Shown: positions 12,301 through 23,021 of the stretch, one piece after another
Position numbering within the stretch: position 1 is the first letter of the stretch
Layout: each line of letters opens with the position of its first letter
NCBI GenBank assembly: GCA_000310025.1
Contig: FN649744.1
Location: 1,929,459-1,993,458 of the forward strand
Direction: 5' to 3'
From: Ectocarpus siliculosus
Lineage: Eukaryota; Sar; Phaeophyceae; Ectocarpales; Ectocarpaceae
Length of the DNA: 64,000 nucleotides
The notes under the pieces: generated by a model
What the model saw: only the letters and a program-made list of their open reading frames with translations
The model's database searches: none
What the model was told of the DNA's origin: nothing
Made by a program: the position numbers and the translations under genes

Positions 12301-15300
12301 TGTTGACGTATACAACTGTTGTTTGCTGCTTCTCTTGCTCTCGCTACATGTTGCCTTGCTGGTGCTGTCGACGCTGTCGTTTTTCGGTCGGTCGGTCGGT
12401 GCCGCTGTCGACTGCTCTGCGCCGGAGATTTTTCGTGTGTCTAGTTGCGGTGGGTGGTGGTGTGCTGGCTTGCTTTGATGCCACTGGTTCAGTTTGATGC
12501 CATTGGTGTGCCGTGACGAGCATATGTCTTTGTTGTTTGAGTCGTAGTTTACGGGAGCGAAGCTTCAGTAAGCACACGTGCGTGCAGTGATTTATCCCCT
12601 GCCACGGTCGGCAAGGTGTGGGTGGGTTACGTCTACGTTGCAACTACTGCTGGTGGTGGTGGTCGCGCACTCACGCACGCTTCCGCGCCCAAAACGGCAA
12701 GATAACACGGTAAGTTGGTGGGGGGGGAGAGGACCAGAGCGCGGCATCCTCACTTTCTCACAGATAGTTGGAAACGATGGTTCCAATGGCTTCGCAACGA
12801 AGCGTCAGCCTGCATGGTTACGTTGTACGCGCTCTGCTGTAAGTTTTTTCTTGTTGCAAGCTTACGCTTCACTCAACCCCCGCACTGCCGCCGCCGCCGC
12901 CGCGCGTGGGCAAGAACAGTATCTTGGCTCCGTCGCGGCGTCACGAAGGTGACCGTTGTGGTGGAAAGTGATTAAAACATTTGCGTGATTACTGCTGTGC
13001 ATGTCTCGCTACCCCTGAACCCCCGCCTCCCCCCCTACCTCTGTCTCCCTTGCGGGGTTGTATTTTCAATGTGAAGCTTGGAGACAGCGTGGTCCAGTTC
13101 TTCACCAAGACCAAGGCGGAGATGACCGGCGATGCCGATACCGTAGGCGCGGGCGCGAAGGTTCTGGTGAAGGGGCTTGTAGGCGGCACGTTTGGCAGCG
13201 CCGCGAAGATCACGGGTGGGTCGGCCGGCCTTCGAGCCTTGTATTGATCGCGTTTGTTTTCGGTGACAAGAAAGAGTTATCCAGAGTCTCTACTTCGGTA
13301 GGAGCGTTGGCGGGGCGCTGCCTCGATTAATAATTATCGCGTGTTCGTGGTCGTGTGGATTCGTTTTTTGTTGTGACCGCGATCTCCGCCTTGTCGATGG
13401 CAAACGATTTTTATTCTCAAAAGAACAAGACGGAGAACGCACGTATATATACAAATGGGCATATACACGTTTGGTTATATTTAGCCTCGTACCCTCTTTA
13501 CGCCGCACACCTCCGGTGTATACTTATGTCTTCTTGAGAGCTAAACAGAGTAGAGCAGCCGGACAAGAGTCGGCTCAAGAAGCACTCCGTATGCAAGGGC
13601 TCGTGTACGCAATGCGGATTGTGCGTCTCACTTCCTCTCCCCCTTTCTCTTCACACATGCAACCACGTCCCGATCACATCTGCGGTGTCACCTGGTGGTG
13701 CTTAGAAACCACGCGTACCAGCTATTCCCGCCCTGCATCGCAAGTTGTTGGACACGCCAAGCCGATTCGCGCGTGGTTTGTACTTCGACCCGATGCCTGA
13801 TCGGTGAAAGCCCGGCGTATCCGGCTTTGGACGGGCGAAATGCAAAGTGTTGGACACGCCCTTCCCGAGAGTCGATCGAACGTTCAACCTCTGTATTTTG
13901 TTGAATACGCTCTCCGTGATGTCTTGATGGGTTTTAGGTTCATTGGAAGGCATGATCCGTGGTCTCAGCGGCACCGCCATCGCTGAAAACGAGTCGGAGA
14001 TGGAGCGCGAGGAAGATGGCCAGCTGCAGCGGGAGGTGAAGGGCTTGGAGCACGGAGTGAAGCAAGGCGGAAAGGTATCGGTTTAAATCAAGTCTTCTCG
14101 GCCAGTCGGCGGCTCGATCCGGTCCGTCTGCTGCAGGTAGTACAAGTGGCACCCACTGCGTTCGTTAGAAACATACCCATTTGTGTGCGCGGTCTCTCCA
14201 GTAAAATGTGTGCTTGTCCCGAACAAGACCATTACCCCTCTGTTTGATGCTCGATTATGGTTCTTATCGTGACACAAGGCACCTGTTACTCGTAGATTTG
14301 AGCAAGAGGTCGTCTCGCAAGTAACGCGGACCTTCTGTGTCCTGGAGGTTTTGACAAATACTACCCCAGCTTTGTGGAACACCCTCGAAAGGGATGCAAT
14401 CGTGGTGCAGTTCAAGGCGCATCCGCTACATGTCGGCTATAGTTTTCGATGGCCTTGTTTGGAGTGCATCCAAAGAGAAATTGAAGTAGACGAAGGATAT
14501 AAACACGAGCAATCGTTGGTCTTGTGGGAGAGTTACGCTAGACTTCTGACTAGCGTGACAGATGGTTGCAAAATGTTCGTCAAGTTCATATCGCGGGAGA
14601 CGCGCCTCACAAGATGTGAAGATCCTCCAGGCTGAGACGGCCCAATTATTTAGCGTTTCTCGCTGTAAAGGGTCCCTTTGCTGCTATGCTGTTTAGAAAT
14701 CGTGTGTTAAGGTGGTGTTATGATGTTCACAGGGCCGTTTGTGTTGTCACTGGATTTGGTGAGACGACTTGGCCTCTGAAGGGAGAGAAGTGTTTGTATG
14801 GAGGCGCTGCTTGATGCCACTCCACGAAAGCAGAGAGAGAGAGGGCCAAGTAACACGGCGGGAGGGTTAGGGCATGTTGCAGGGTATTCCGGCGGCCCCG
14901 CGGGCTCTTTTCTTGTGCAGCTGGCCTAGAGGCCGGCGTCACTTGTCTTGCAGCACACGGCAATTGTGCGCCGAGTAGTGGCTCCGTGTCTCAACCATTG
15001 GACATTATTTTTTCTTTCCCGACCCCCGCCGGAGCACACGCGCCGTCGGAACCCTGCGTGGCAAAATCTCTTCTCCAAGATCCCCCTCCCCCATATATTA
15101 GACACCCTTCGGTGCCGGCCTCCAGTAACGGTCCCTCCCCCATCCCCTCCCCTCTGATCCCTACTCGGTGATGGAAAGGTTTTCTACGAGACCATGAAGG
15201 CGGGAATCACCGGCTTAATAGACCGGCCGGCCGAGGGCGCAAAAGAAGAGGGCTTGGCCGGCTTCATCGCCGGCATGGCCAAGGGAATCGTGGGCGCGGT

Positions 15301-15934
15301 AGCCGCGCCGGTGGCCGGGGCGCTAGGGGCAGTCTCCCGAGTCACCGAGGGCGTCGATGCATCCACGAGGTACAGAGGACCTGGGGCGTTGTGGGGGTGC
15401 TTGACAGTGTTACCTCTCTGTATCGGATATCCTTGGGAAAATGGCGGTGTTGCGATTGTATGTTGGTGTTTTGGGACGTTGGTTCGTTACTGCCTATACC
15501 GTTTCGCCAGCGCCGATTCTCGACCTCGTTTGCTCGAGGTTAGAGAGCATGAAACCTCCTATGGACACCTAGCGTCCTGTCCTAACTATGCACAACCTAC
15601 CCCCTATCCCATCCACTCTCATGCTTGACGCATGCTGCATCCAATCAGGCTTTCCGACGAGAAGCGAATGGGAAGGCGTCGAGCCGCGAGAACGGCGTTC
15701 AGATCGGTGCCCACAGGCAGGGCGCTCCCTCCGCTAACTCCCACCGACCTGGTCAAGAACGTTCCCAGAAAGTTCGCCACGTTGTGGGTGGGCACTGGCC
15801 TGGAAGCGACGGGGGTGGCGTTGCCAGTTCCGGAAGGGGAAGAGGCGGAGGAGAGAGATCGGAAACCCGCTGGTGATGTTGGTAGCGGTAGAGGGGGCGA
15901 AGACGGGGCGGGAGGTCGGGCTCATCCCTCATGA
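593..15934 (+). CDS. VPS13: VPS13-type bridge-like lipid transfer protein, C-terminal part, 21 exons (5' partial)
   Basis: Exons: 593-751, 1189-1322, 1704-2007, 2401-2526, 3123-3254, 3688-4827, 5184-5921, 6444-6593, 7044-7144, 7912-8017, 8453-8533, 8921-9016, 9177-9377, 9690-9827, 10480-10627, 11407-11464, 12069-12249, 13077-13215, 13938-14074, 15179-15369, 15649-15934 (TGA). Every junction has GT donor and AG acceptor, and the phases close to exactly 1582 codons including the stop. Order of parts: two tandem 'P-WL-GF' modules (residues ~1-300), a low-complexity insertion (~310-600), the SHR-BD/adaptor-binding-type region (~600-960), and the conserved VPS13 C-terminal region (~960-1490). VPS13 proteins are known to carry lipids between membranes at contact sites. 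The N-terminal chorein domain and most of the lipid channel are off the left edge. The last exon could be split by a further intron; the last ~40 residues are low complexity. Confidence 0.92.
3823..4620 (+). other. VPS13 exon 6: low-complexity insertion with CAG/CAA microsatellite
   Basis: Exon 6 stays open for 380 codons, but residues ~310-590 are low complexity. A CAR-type trinucleotide tract (about 3832-3903) reads as Ala/Thr/Glu in this frame. It is followed by acidic/Ser, then Gly/Arg-rich stretches. The conserved sequence resumes near GRTWSRSFNVD (about 4650). It is probably a disordered linker between the tandem modules and the SHR-BD region, and is likely length-variable between strains. 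Confidence 0.75.
4627..6593 (+). other. VPS13: SHR-BD / adaptor-binding-like region
   Basis: Exons 6 (end), 7 and 8 carry the conserved segments TRVVTLYPRLVVRNFLGFPL, THLWVVDSNG, FPPFRVENRSSTETLAYRQ and WHILPPLSWHAFLWQEPDKP. These follow the order seen in VPS13 proteins, where the region recruits adaptor proteins. Exon 7 holds two Gly/Ala-rich insertions (about 5330-5460 and 5520-5700), which lengthen it beyond the usual domain. Confidence 0.8.
6208..6412 (+). repeat. (CT)n microsatellite with higher-order units
   Basis: About 200 bp of CT dinucleotides interrupted by TTT and GT at regular intervals lies in the VPS13 intron just before the acceptor at 6443. Besides being a microsatellite it acts as a very long polypyrimidine tract. 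Long ORFs on both strands here are artefacts of the repeat. Confidence 0.95.
10663..10859 (+). repeat. Dispersed ~200-bp repeat, copy 2
   Basis: Near full-length match to 326-530, in the same orientation, inside the intron after exon 15. It is followed by C/A-rich sequence and then a partial third copy (10963-11064). Confidence 0.75.
10963..11064 (+). repeat. Dispersed repeat, partial copy 3, ending at assembly gap
   Basis: Matches the second half of the repeat at 326-530 (AGCCTGG, a GGGTAAACCCGGC variant, GGCATTGTAGAGATGCGAGG, GAGTACCCCC) and stops where the Ns begin. The tandem arrangement of copies 2 and 3 probably caused the gap. Confidence 0.65.
11065..11159. other. Assembly gap (95 N)
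   Basis: A run of 95 N in the intron between VPS13 exons 15 and 16. Exon phases on the two sides agree, so no coding sequence need be missing. Confidence 0.98.
13744..13860 (+). repeat. Partial dispersed-repeat copy flanked by 14-bp direct repeats
   Basis: 13796-13842 resembles the core of the dispersed repeat (CGGTGAAAGCCCGGCG, then CCGGCTTT). On either side lies TGTTGGACACGCC (about 13745 and 13848). It sits in the intron after VPS13 exon 18. The flanking repeats could be a target duplication or part of the element. Confidence 0.45.
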
Positions 15935-17298
15935 CGAAGAGTTTGCTCTGATTTGCGGGTTGGAAAGCCAGCACACATGCCGACAAGTCCGGTTTGCTGA
16001 TTGGAAAGCAAATAAGAACGCGGGAAAGAACACTAAAGGGGCAGATGATATAGGATGGGGAGGACGTGCGACGCTTACCCTCGGTACCTAGGGGAAATAG
16101 TAGGATGTTCCCGTCGCAGCGGGGTTGGTGGCGGTCAGAGAAAGCTGCCGCGTGGCAGAGTGGGACGTGGCGCGAGATTTGTATCGTACGGCCTGGTACA
16201 GTAGGTCTGAACACAAAGAATGTTTCAATGTTTTGTGAGAGGTGTTTCGAGTTTGGAGGAGAGGCGTAACAGTGCGCAACTGTGGAATGTTTGTGGGCGT
16301 ATGTGAAGTTTTTGAGACACGGGTGACGGGGTTTGGGTGTTCGATGTAAGTTGTGTAGCGAACGCTCGTAACTTCTGGTTGGTATTCTTGAGTCGATATG
16401 ATATGTCTTTCGCTGGAACCGCTCTCCGACCTGGCGTACGACGTGTTGCAGGTCGCTCATTCTCAGCCGTTGGATCGCGTTTGGTTTAATCCATCGTATG
16501 GTTTAGATTCTGCTTGGCACCCCCTTCTGCTTCAGGCGTGAGACCCCACGTGCCATGCATGACCTCCGAGGGCACCATCGTTCCGTCTACCCCACCTGAG
16601 CTCCCGAATCGTGTCCCGTCTCCCGGCGACGATGCCGCGGGCAGCATCTGGATGTCTTCGGGGCGCGGCGGTGCCGGGATAGTGGACAGTGCGTGGAAAT
16701 TTTCCAACGCGTTGTCTTCCTCGGAGTGGATCATTTGATGTACGTTTGGATTTGGTGAGGCCTCCAACCGCGGGCGGAGGTCCTCGTCTGCTCTGGATAC
16801 TCCCCCGCCGGTGCTGGGCGCTCTCTCCCAGCACCGGGGGGCATGGTATCCCGCATATGATCGCAACAACACCGAGTGTTGAGGGTGGGGTGTGTGGGAT
16901 GGTCTAAAAATTATCCTGTCTCTCCAAGGTGTTAGTTCTCTCGAGGCTTCGGGGGGCGAACGAGGCAAGTGATCACTTTTCGTACATTCCTCCATGTAAA
17001 CGTTTACCCGATGTACTATGCATAGACTAGTGTGTTCCATTGTTTGTGTCCAACTTTCGAATATTTCGATAGGGTGGGTGGTAACGGTATTACCGTCATT
17101 TTTCGAACTGCTGCAGTTCAGTGCGCCCCTCCTCTCCACAGTCGTCTCGGAGTCAACATTTCACGTGCGAGACGCATTGTTGTTGAAAGGATGGAGAACA
17201 CGAAAACAACTTTCCTGTCTCAGGCGGGTTTCGGAACCAACCCCAACTGCTGTTCCTGATCTCCTGATCTCCTGATTGATCTGGCAACGCAGCATCCA
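15935..17298. other. Intergenic region after VPS13; no supported gene
   Basis: Open frames exist (for example minus strand 16486-17139, about 217 codons), but I see no domain, splice structure or codon bias to support any. A segment near 16676-16714 (a gtggac/ggaaatttcca pattern) resembles 17784-17822. Confidence 0.5.
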
Positions 17299-17755
17299 AG
17301 AGGGGACGTGGATTCAAATACTTGACGCGCGCCCCCCGCTCCATTTGTCGGGCGCACAATCCAGTTTGTTGGTCGGTCAAGGCAGTTGTTGTACAGGCAG
17401 GATATGGAATAGATATGGTATCCACAGCAGTGTATCAATTCATGCAACAAACAATACGAAGTAAGAGGTGCAGGATTATATGTGGCTGTACTAAATCTTA
17501 CAATAACAGAGCATCGTATGATATAAGAGGGCCGGTTTTCTTCTTCAGGTTCTTTCGGGAGGGGTCGACAAAAACGCTCCTTAGTAAGAACGCTCCTAAA
17601 TCCTCTACCATACATGCAATGGTATCACAGCAGTCTAGATGGGCATGGGGCTTTTGGGGAGGGATGGTGTTGCATGGTACCTGGTATGAAATAGTACCCC
17701 CTCTTCCTGAGTCTTGGGGTGTGTTTCAAGTTGTATTTGAATCCACGTGCCCTCT
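17299..17755. mobile_element. Candidate MITE/foldback element with ~22-bp inverted ends
   Basis: GAGGGGACGTGGATTCAAAT at 17299 recurs inverted as ATTTGAATCCACGTGCCCTC ending about 17755, one mismatch over ~22 bp. The ~455-bp interior has no plausible coding sequence. No target duplication is clear. Confidence 0.45.
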
Positions 17756-18226
17756 AGAGTCTAGAAGTTCGACAGCATCAGTCCAGGGACAGTCCACAGC
17801 GCGCGGAAATTTCCAACCAGTTGGAAATTTCACCGGCAGCGGAAGTTGTAGAAATATTATTCCCTGCTCAACCACGCCCGGCGCGGGCCACCCCGCCCTC
17901 CTCGCCACCCGCGCAGTTGACAATTGCTTCCCGCCACACTCCAAAGCGTTCTTCCGCTTTGCGTCTGCACTTCCCTCCGCTTCTTCTTCGTTCTCGCTGC
18001 GCGCGCATTCCTGCCCGATTTGGTGGTCGCTCGTAGTCCACCCTCGACGCTGCTCGCCGGAAGCCACCGCTGCAGTGAGCATGCCATACATAGATATCTC
18101 AAACACACTGACTGAGTCTTGGTTACACTTGGATAGTAACTCTTTAGGACAAACCGATGTTGAACGTAGCAAGGCTAGGTTCTTCACGCGAGCAAGGCTA
18201 GGTTGCCCACCCCACATCTACCCTAG
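17756..18226 (+). other. Long open frame of doubtful meaning
   Basis: A 335-codon plus-strand frame runs 17322-18329 through the foldback element and into the 93-bp GC-rich repeat. Its composition is irregular, it has no recognisable domain, and it crosses two repeat elements, so I do not call a gene. A hairpin-forming segment (GGAAATTTCCAACCAGTTGG, about 17803) and a direct repeat of AGCAAGGCTAGGTT (about 18167 and 18191) lie within it. Confidence 0.3.
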
Positions 18227-18319
18227 CCCTCACCCACGGCCAAAGCACGGCCTAGCGGCCGCGAACTGGACGAAACGCGGCTGCGCCGCGCGCTCGGAAT
18301 GCGGAACGGGGAGAGGGCG
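18227..18319 (+). repeat. 93-bp GC-rich direct repeat, copy A
   Basis: Begins CCCTCACCCACGGCCAAAGC and ends ATGCGGAACGGGGAGAGGGC followed by G. The second copy at 22929-23021 differs at only a few positions. It contains a strong hairpin around CGCGGCTGCGCCGCG. The two copies lie 4.7 kb apart in the same orientation. Confidence 0.85.
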
Positions 18320-18477
18320 ATTCCACTGACTGGTGCCCTTAGGTGGAAATTGCAGCATTTATGCCATCTACGCTTTCATACAGCCTGTGTTCGTACCGCA
18401 TCGGGTGGCACTGCGCCTGAGACGCCTTCGTTGGGGATATACATGCGTTGGATTTTGCTCGCGAAAAGGGCCTCTTG

Positions 18478-18512
18478 TTTTTTTTTTTTTTTCTTAATAA
18501 TAATAATAATCT
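18478..18512 (+). repeat. Poly-T followed by (TAA)n
   Basis: About 15 T followed by five TAA/AAT units. Simple repeat. Confidence 0.9.
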
Positions 18513-18928
18513 TTACTATGACACAACGAATCCATCTCTATCATAGAAAAGAGTCAGAGGCAGATTAGCAATGAATTCATAGCGCCAGAAAAAGCTACCT
18601 ATATGTCTACGATTTCCCAGACAGCATATAGGGACATCTTCCCTGCGGGTAACAGGCTCAACAAAACAGTTTGGTAGCTGTCTTGTGTGTCTCATATATG
18701 TTATGTTGGGAAGGTGTAGCAGAAAGGTGTTGGGTACTGTTGGGTCTTGTTCTATGGCGGCGAAATAGAGGCTAGCTTTAACACCGCCGCGCATGTATCT
18801 GAGCGTAGATTGCCGCCTGTTCTCCTTCCCACGCAATGCGCCCCTTATATCTCGGGCGCATACGTCGATGCCGCTTGGATCTCATCAACCTGACCGTATG
18901 CGCGCTGCTCCATCTTCGCCCATGAAAA

Positions 18929-19640
18929 ACACAGCTACAAGCTGGTCTGACCAAGAAGCTAACTTTCGTTCTTTCATGTCCCACTCTGCTGTTTCAACGA
19001 ATTTAGACTTCAAATTTGGCGGGTGCTCGCATAAGACCATAGGGGATGCGCAGGTGCCGGAATTTTTCGGATCTGAGTTGATTTTAGGTATATAACTATC
19101 AATTGGCGGCATAGTTGGGATACTTCCTGTACTGAACTCAGCATAAAAAAAAGTTTCTCAGATCAAGCTGAAAATTGCTGTGCATGTACCTGGGAACATC
19201 GCGAGAGCAAAGATGGTAGTTTCAAGGCTCACGGCATCTTCCATCAGAAGTTATGGCCTATTAAAGAATCCGATACAACACACGAGATACCTGAGGCAAC
19301 GTAAGGATCTCGCGATTCCCACGCTGTTTTTTCCAATTTGAAGCTGAAATTTCGACACGGCATCCCCATGAGTACAACAAACAAATAAGCCACTGCGCCA
19401 TTTGACTTCTTTCTTTTTTTCTGCGACTTTTTGGCATAGCAAATATTCCCATGAATACTATAATATCAGCCTAACTTACGAAATAAAAAAAAAATCCAAA
19501 TAGCGCAGTGGCCTTTGTGTTTATAGTACTCATGCAGATGCCGTGTCAAAATTTCAGGTTCTAACTCGAAAAAACCGCGTGGGAAATCCGCTTCAACCTT
19601 CAAATTTGCGTCTTGGTCAGACCAGCTTGTACAGCTGGCT
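18929..19640. mobile_element. Foldback (imperfect inverted repeat) element, ~0.7 kb
   Basis: The outer ends pair: CAAGCTGGTCTGACCAAGA near 18940 recurs inverted as TCTTGGTCAGACCAGCTTG near 19610. Closer in, GAAATTTCGACACGGCAT near 19346 pairs with ATGCCGTGTCAAAATTTC near 19540, and CACTGCGCCATTTGACTT near 19391 pairs with AATCCAAATAGCGCAGTG near 19494. Together these form a long imperfect hairpin centred about 19450, with a left arm carrying extra sequence. No transposase is encoded; it is likely non-autonomous. Confidence 0.65.
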
Positions 19641-20109
19641 GTGAGCTACGGAAGGTCTACACGGACGGACGAGTTTCAGCGCAACGAGGCTGCTTGCCGA
19701 CCACGAACGAACACCAAAGACGGTTGGTGCAGTGGTTTCTCTCCACTTCAAAAAGATAGTGGCATTGTTCGGGAGAAGGCGTGGGACAAGTGGCAAGGTC
19801 GCCAAGAATCTCAAGAGGTGAGCGCGCTCTGTGGGTCTGACGCGGTATGACTGCCCACGCCACTCTTATTCTTGTGTACATTTCTATTTTTATCCCCTCC
19901 ACAACTACCCACATGTGGTTCGAAGGCTACTGCTAAGTCTACACACATTAGGATTCAATTTCTGTGATCTTTTCGTCCCATCTACCCCTGGCGCTAACCA
20001 GTCTACACCTTGTGGGCTATATGTCTGGTGCACTAGCCTGTGGGTCATACGGGAGGAAGGCGAACACAAACAGTTTTATTTTCTTCCCAGTTTCCATTTT
20101 CACGTTTCC

Positions 20110-20390
20110 TCCAGCTTGCTTGGTCTCCCACACGTTCTACAGTTTTGCTCAATAAACCGCCCATGGGACACCCACTATGTGGTTCCCATGGGCGCCAATG
20201 TGTGCCCTTCAACCAGAAACCACGTGGCTAAGTTCTAGGTTGATATGCCGTGGCGAGTTCTAGGTTGAAGTGCCCACGGTGTGCACTTCGAGGGCAGTTC
20301 ATGGGCACACCCACCCATGGGCCCACCCATGGGCGGCGGTTATGAAGCAAAACTGCCAGCAGTGTGGGAGATTTGAGCTTGCTCCAGACG
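20110..20390. mobile_element. Foldback/MITE-like element with CCCATGGG repeats
   Basis: TCTCCCACAC...CAGTTTTGCT...CCGCCCATGGG (20122-20168) recurs inverted as CCCATGGGCGG...AGCAAAACTG...GTGTGGGAGA (20329-20372). The arms are ~50 bp with mismatches. The loop carries GTTCTAGGTTGA twice (near 20233 and 20259) and several CCCATGGG sites. Non-coding. Confidence 0.6.
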
Positions 20391-21251
20391 TTTTTTGTTT
20401 TTATCCTCAGTTCGGTCTGTTCACACCTTTCGGCACAATTAATTGTTAAAAGTATCACCCGGGGGCGGCGTCACACAGGAGTCTTTTATCCGTTTTCCTT
20501 CTGCCGTGCTTGCCTTAAATTTTTACTTGGAGCGAGAAGGACTCAGTCCATTGTTCTCTATGGTGAAGTCGAATGCTAATTTTGCTCACACGGAACGAAA
20601 CTTGTGTTCAGTGTGTACGGGAAGATTCAATACTTCGACTTCTTGATGGTCGACGATAGAAATGGACGGCTGAATCCCTCTCGCGGTGATAACGACTAAG
20701 GCAAAACAGCGCAGAAAGGAGGTGGAAAAAGCACTATCATCGCTCTCCATACATTAATTAGTGTTTGGGAATATCGTGATAAAATCCAGCCCGTGTGATT
20801 GCACCAAGATTCGGACACAAAAAAGCAAAAAAGCTAGGGTCGAACCCATATACACGTACCAATCTGAAGCAGAGCACCGGGGCGACCGGCCCTAGACAAT
20901 TTTTCTACCAATTCTCAAAGGACGCCCGGTGCTCGCGCCTGTCTGCCATTAGCCTCTACGTTTATTTGACGGGTATGGCATGGGTGGTCCAGGTTTGGCA
21001 CGCCGTCTGCAGTAGAACGCCTGCATACCGCAGCACCTCGTCCTCCTTGGATGGCGTACCTACTAACCAGCCTGTCGACTCCGGGTTCCACTGATCGGTG
21101 GGGCCGAGCTAAGCAACGACCCTGATGTCGAAACATGCATATATGCACGCATCCACGTCGTCCAGACCCATTATGGAGCTCTGTGCTCAACGCATGACAC
21201 GCAAAAAGGTGTCAAAAACAGCCTCTCGAGGGGCGCCGAGTCGTAGACTTC

Positions 21252-22025
21252 GTGCAATGTCCTGGCAATAGACACAAGACCCGATCGATGTTCCCGGCGG
21301 GGGTGCAACCCTTTCCGGCCTATGATTACGAGAAGTGCTGGGTCTTGCAAAGGCTTGCACAGCTTTCGGCAAGCGTTAAAGGCGTGGAATGTCTTTGGCG
21401 CGATGTGCGTGGAATGGGTTCGGTGAAACGGAAGATCTGGTCTGTGGGTTCCAAGACAGTGATCAATTCCGAGACGACGGGTAGCTCAATGATACGCACA
21501 ATGAGCATGTTGCGCCGTGTGTCGAATTCCATCGGAGCCGCTGTCCCATCCCTGAGGTGTCGCATGCAGTCCATATACACCCATCAACGTGACCTCGTGC
21601 CACACCCGCAAGCCTGCCCGTATATGATGCCATGCTCTATAACCTGGCTGTCGACTTTCCCTTCTCACTGGTTTCCTGGCGTTCCGCTCGTGCTGAATTT
21701 CCCAGAAGCCAAGTTTCCGTACCGGTAGTGGCGAGGTGCAGAGTACACCCCTTTCAAGATGGGTGTGAAGGTGTCCAAGTACCCTGATGCGCAATGCTCC
21801 GCGCCTGGCTGTGGCACCGCCTGCTGCGACTCCCGCGGGCATCGTGTTCGGCAGCCGCACAAGTCACGCGTCTGCTCCGTCTGTGGTCGGTGGTACTGCG
21901 GGGAGCACAAGAACGAGTATCTGAGAAAGCGGCGCAAGACTCAAGGAATGGGGGAAACCTACGAGGTGTACAAGTGTTACAGTTGTGTCGGAAGATCGCG
22001 CGGTAGCTCCAACAGGCGCTCCTGA
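21252..22025 (+). pseudogene. ORF pair ending in a cysteine-rich zinc-finger domain, split by TAG
   Basis: An 88-codon ORF (21759-22025) begins MGVKVSKY and has paired cysteines in a cross-brace-like layout: C-SAPG-C, then CC, then RVCSVCGRWYCGEH, then KCYSC. A 158-codon ORF (21252-21728) lies upstream in the same frame, separated only by a TAG at 21726-21728 and ten more codons. The zinc-binding pattern resembles the C-terminal finger of some DDE (PiggyBac-type) transposases, but I cannot identify a catalytic domain upstream. It could instead be a small host zinc-finger protein starting at 21759. The upstream ORF is unrecognised. Confidence 0.45.
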
Positions 22026-22071
22026 CAGGCCACATTCCGCTCATGAGGCATGCTTCTCATGTGACAAATAG

Positions 22072-22214
22072 TCTACGCAGGTTTTCTAAGTAAACAAACA
22101 TATTGGATAAAGAAAATAATCAGCAAAGTTGGGGTTGAGGTTCGGTTTCGGGTTGGGGTCTGCGTACCCCCTGCCAGGTTGTTTTTCGAGACATGCTTAC
22201 TTTTTTGCGTAGAC
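22072..22214. mobile_element. Short MITE-like element with GTCTACGCA inverted ends
   Basis: GTCTACGCA at 22072-22080 and TGCGTAGAC at 22206-22214 enclose about 143 bp. A further loose match (AAGTAA against TTACTT) lies just inside. It contains a GGGTTGGGGT-type G/T-rich stretch. No coding sequence. Confidence 0.45.
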
Positions 22215-22928
22215 AGTCCTCGTGTGACTGACAGGAGATTTTGCCAGATCGTAGGTGCTTACGATATCGTGGAAAGGCTCATACGGAGAGCATGGTGTGG
22301 TGTTTGTTGGCAGTACTGAGATATTTCATCTCCCTCCACCATTGGCCCCAGATGCAATGGCCAGCGTCAGCCTACGTAGTTGTGGACTTCCTTGCGATGA
22401 AGAAGTCAAGCACCTTTCTTTGCAACCATCGGTAGAACTTGGCTTGTTTTGTGGCCGCCTGAACGAAGGAGAATGAAGGCGAGACGAGCGGGTCGGGTGG
22501 GAGGGCAAGGGTAGGGTTGATAACTGCTGGTGGTGAAATGACCCAACGCTGGTTACGGATACATACATAGATATATTTTGCGTTTTTCTGGGCTGATAAA
22601 AATAGTGTCCATCTGTCTTACACCCGACCGGTCTCCCAATGGTCGCGCTTTCCCCACGAATGTGCGTATATGCACCGCTCCTCCTATGCATAGTCGACAA
22701 TGTGGGGTTGGCCCATGCTGCTGGAACCCTGCTGTGTAAAAACACAACTGCACCTCGAACGTAGTTGAGTCCGATCTTCTCTACGAGGGGGGGAAGGCGA
22801 GGGGAGGGAGAGATAAATAGATGGCGAACGAATAATGATGTGGTGAACAGAAATAATAGTACATGTTTTTTCGTCCGGTGCCCCCCTTTTTGCATCAAAG
22901 AAGGACTGACTGGCAACTACTTGTTTAA
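22215..22928. other. Intergenic; no supported gene
   Basis: Only short or unconvincing open frames on both strands. No domain or splice structure recognised. Confidence 0.5.
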
Positions 22929-23021
22929 CCCTCACCCACGGCCAAAGCACGGCCTAGCGGCCGCGAACTGGGCGGCACGCGGCTGCGCCGCGTGCTCGGA
23001 ATGCGGAACGGGGAGAGGGCG
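22929..23021 (+). repeat. 93-bp GC-rich direct repeat, copy B
   Basis: Second copy of the repeat at 18227-18319, same orientation, with a handful of substitutions, including two that keep the internal hairpin paired (gcgcgctc versus gcgtgctc is one clear difference). A short frame is conserved in both copies but both sit in otherwise non-coding DNA. Confidence 0.85.

Larger units (their letters stand above)
7044..15369 (+). other. VPS13: conserved C-terminal region (exons 9-20)
   Basis: Conserved segments appear in family order across small exons: VRVEGRTRVLSF (exon 10), VRFSGLSFNIVE (11), EVMSAHVDSVTV (12), MRRRTRMPVVLQP (13), VYVEAFRHSTIVV (15), GGGFLTVLSVLG (16), FVFDELVVTHYCGSAGGL (17), GSMELLGDPLSLVGK and GDSVVQFF (17/18), and FIAGMAKGIVGAVAAPVAGA (20). 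In VPS13 this region includes the amphipathic helices that bind lipid droplets or membranes. Exon 16 is only 58 nt but is required to keep phase between exons 15 and 17, which supports the model. Confidence 0.85.

Noticed and set aside
16486-17139. 217-codon minus-strand ORF after VPS13
   Set aside because: No domain or splice structure, and part of it recurs as repeat sequence near 17790.
17322-18329. 335-codon plus-strand ORF
   Set aside because: It crosses a foldback element and the 93-bp repeat, shows no domain and has irregular composition.
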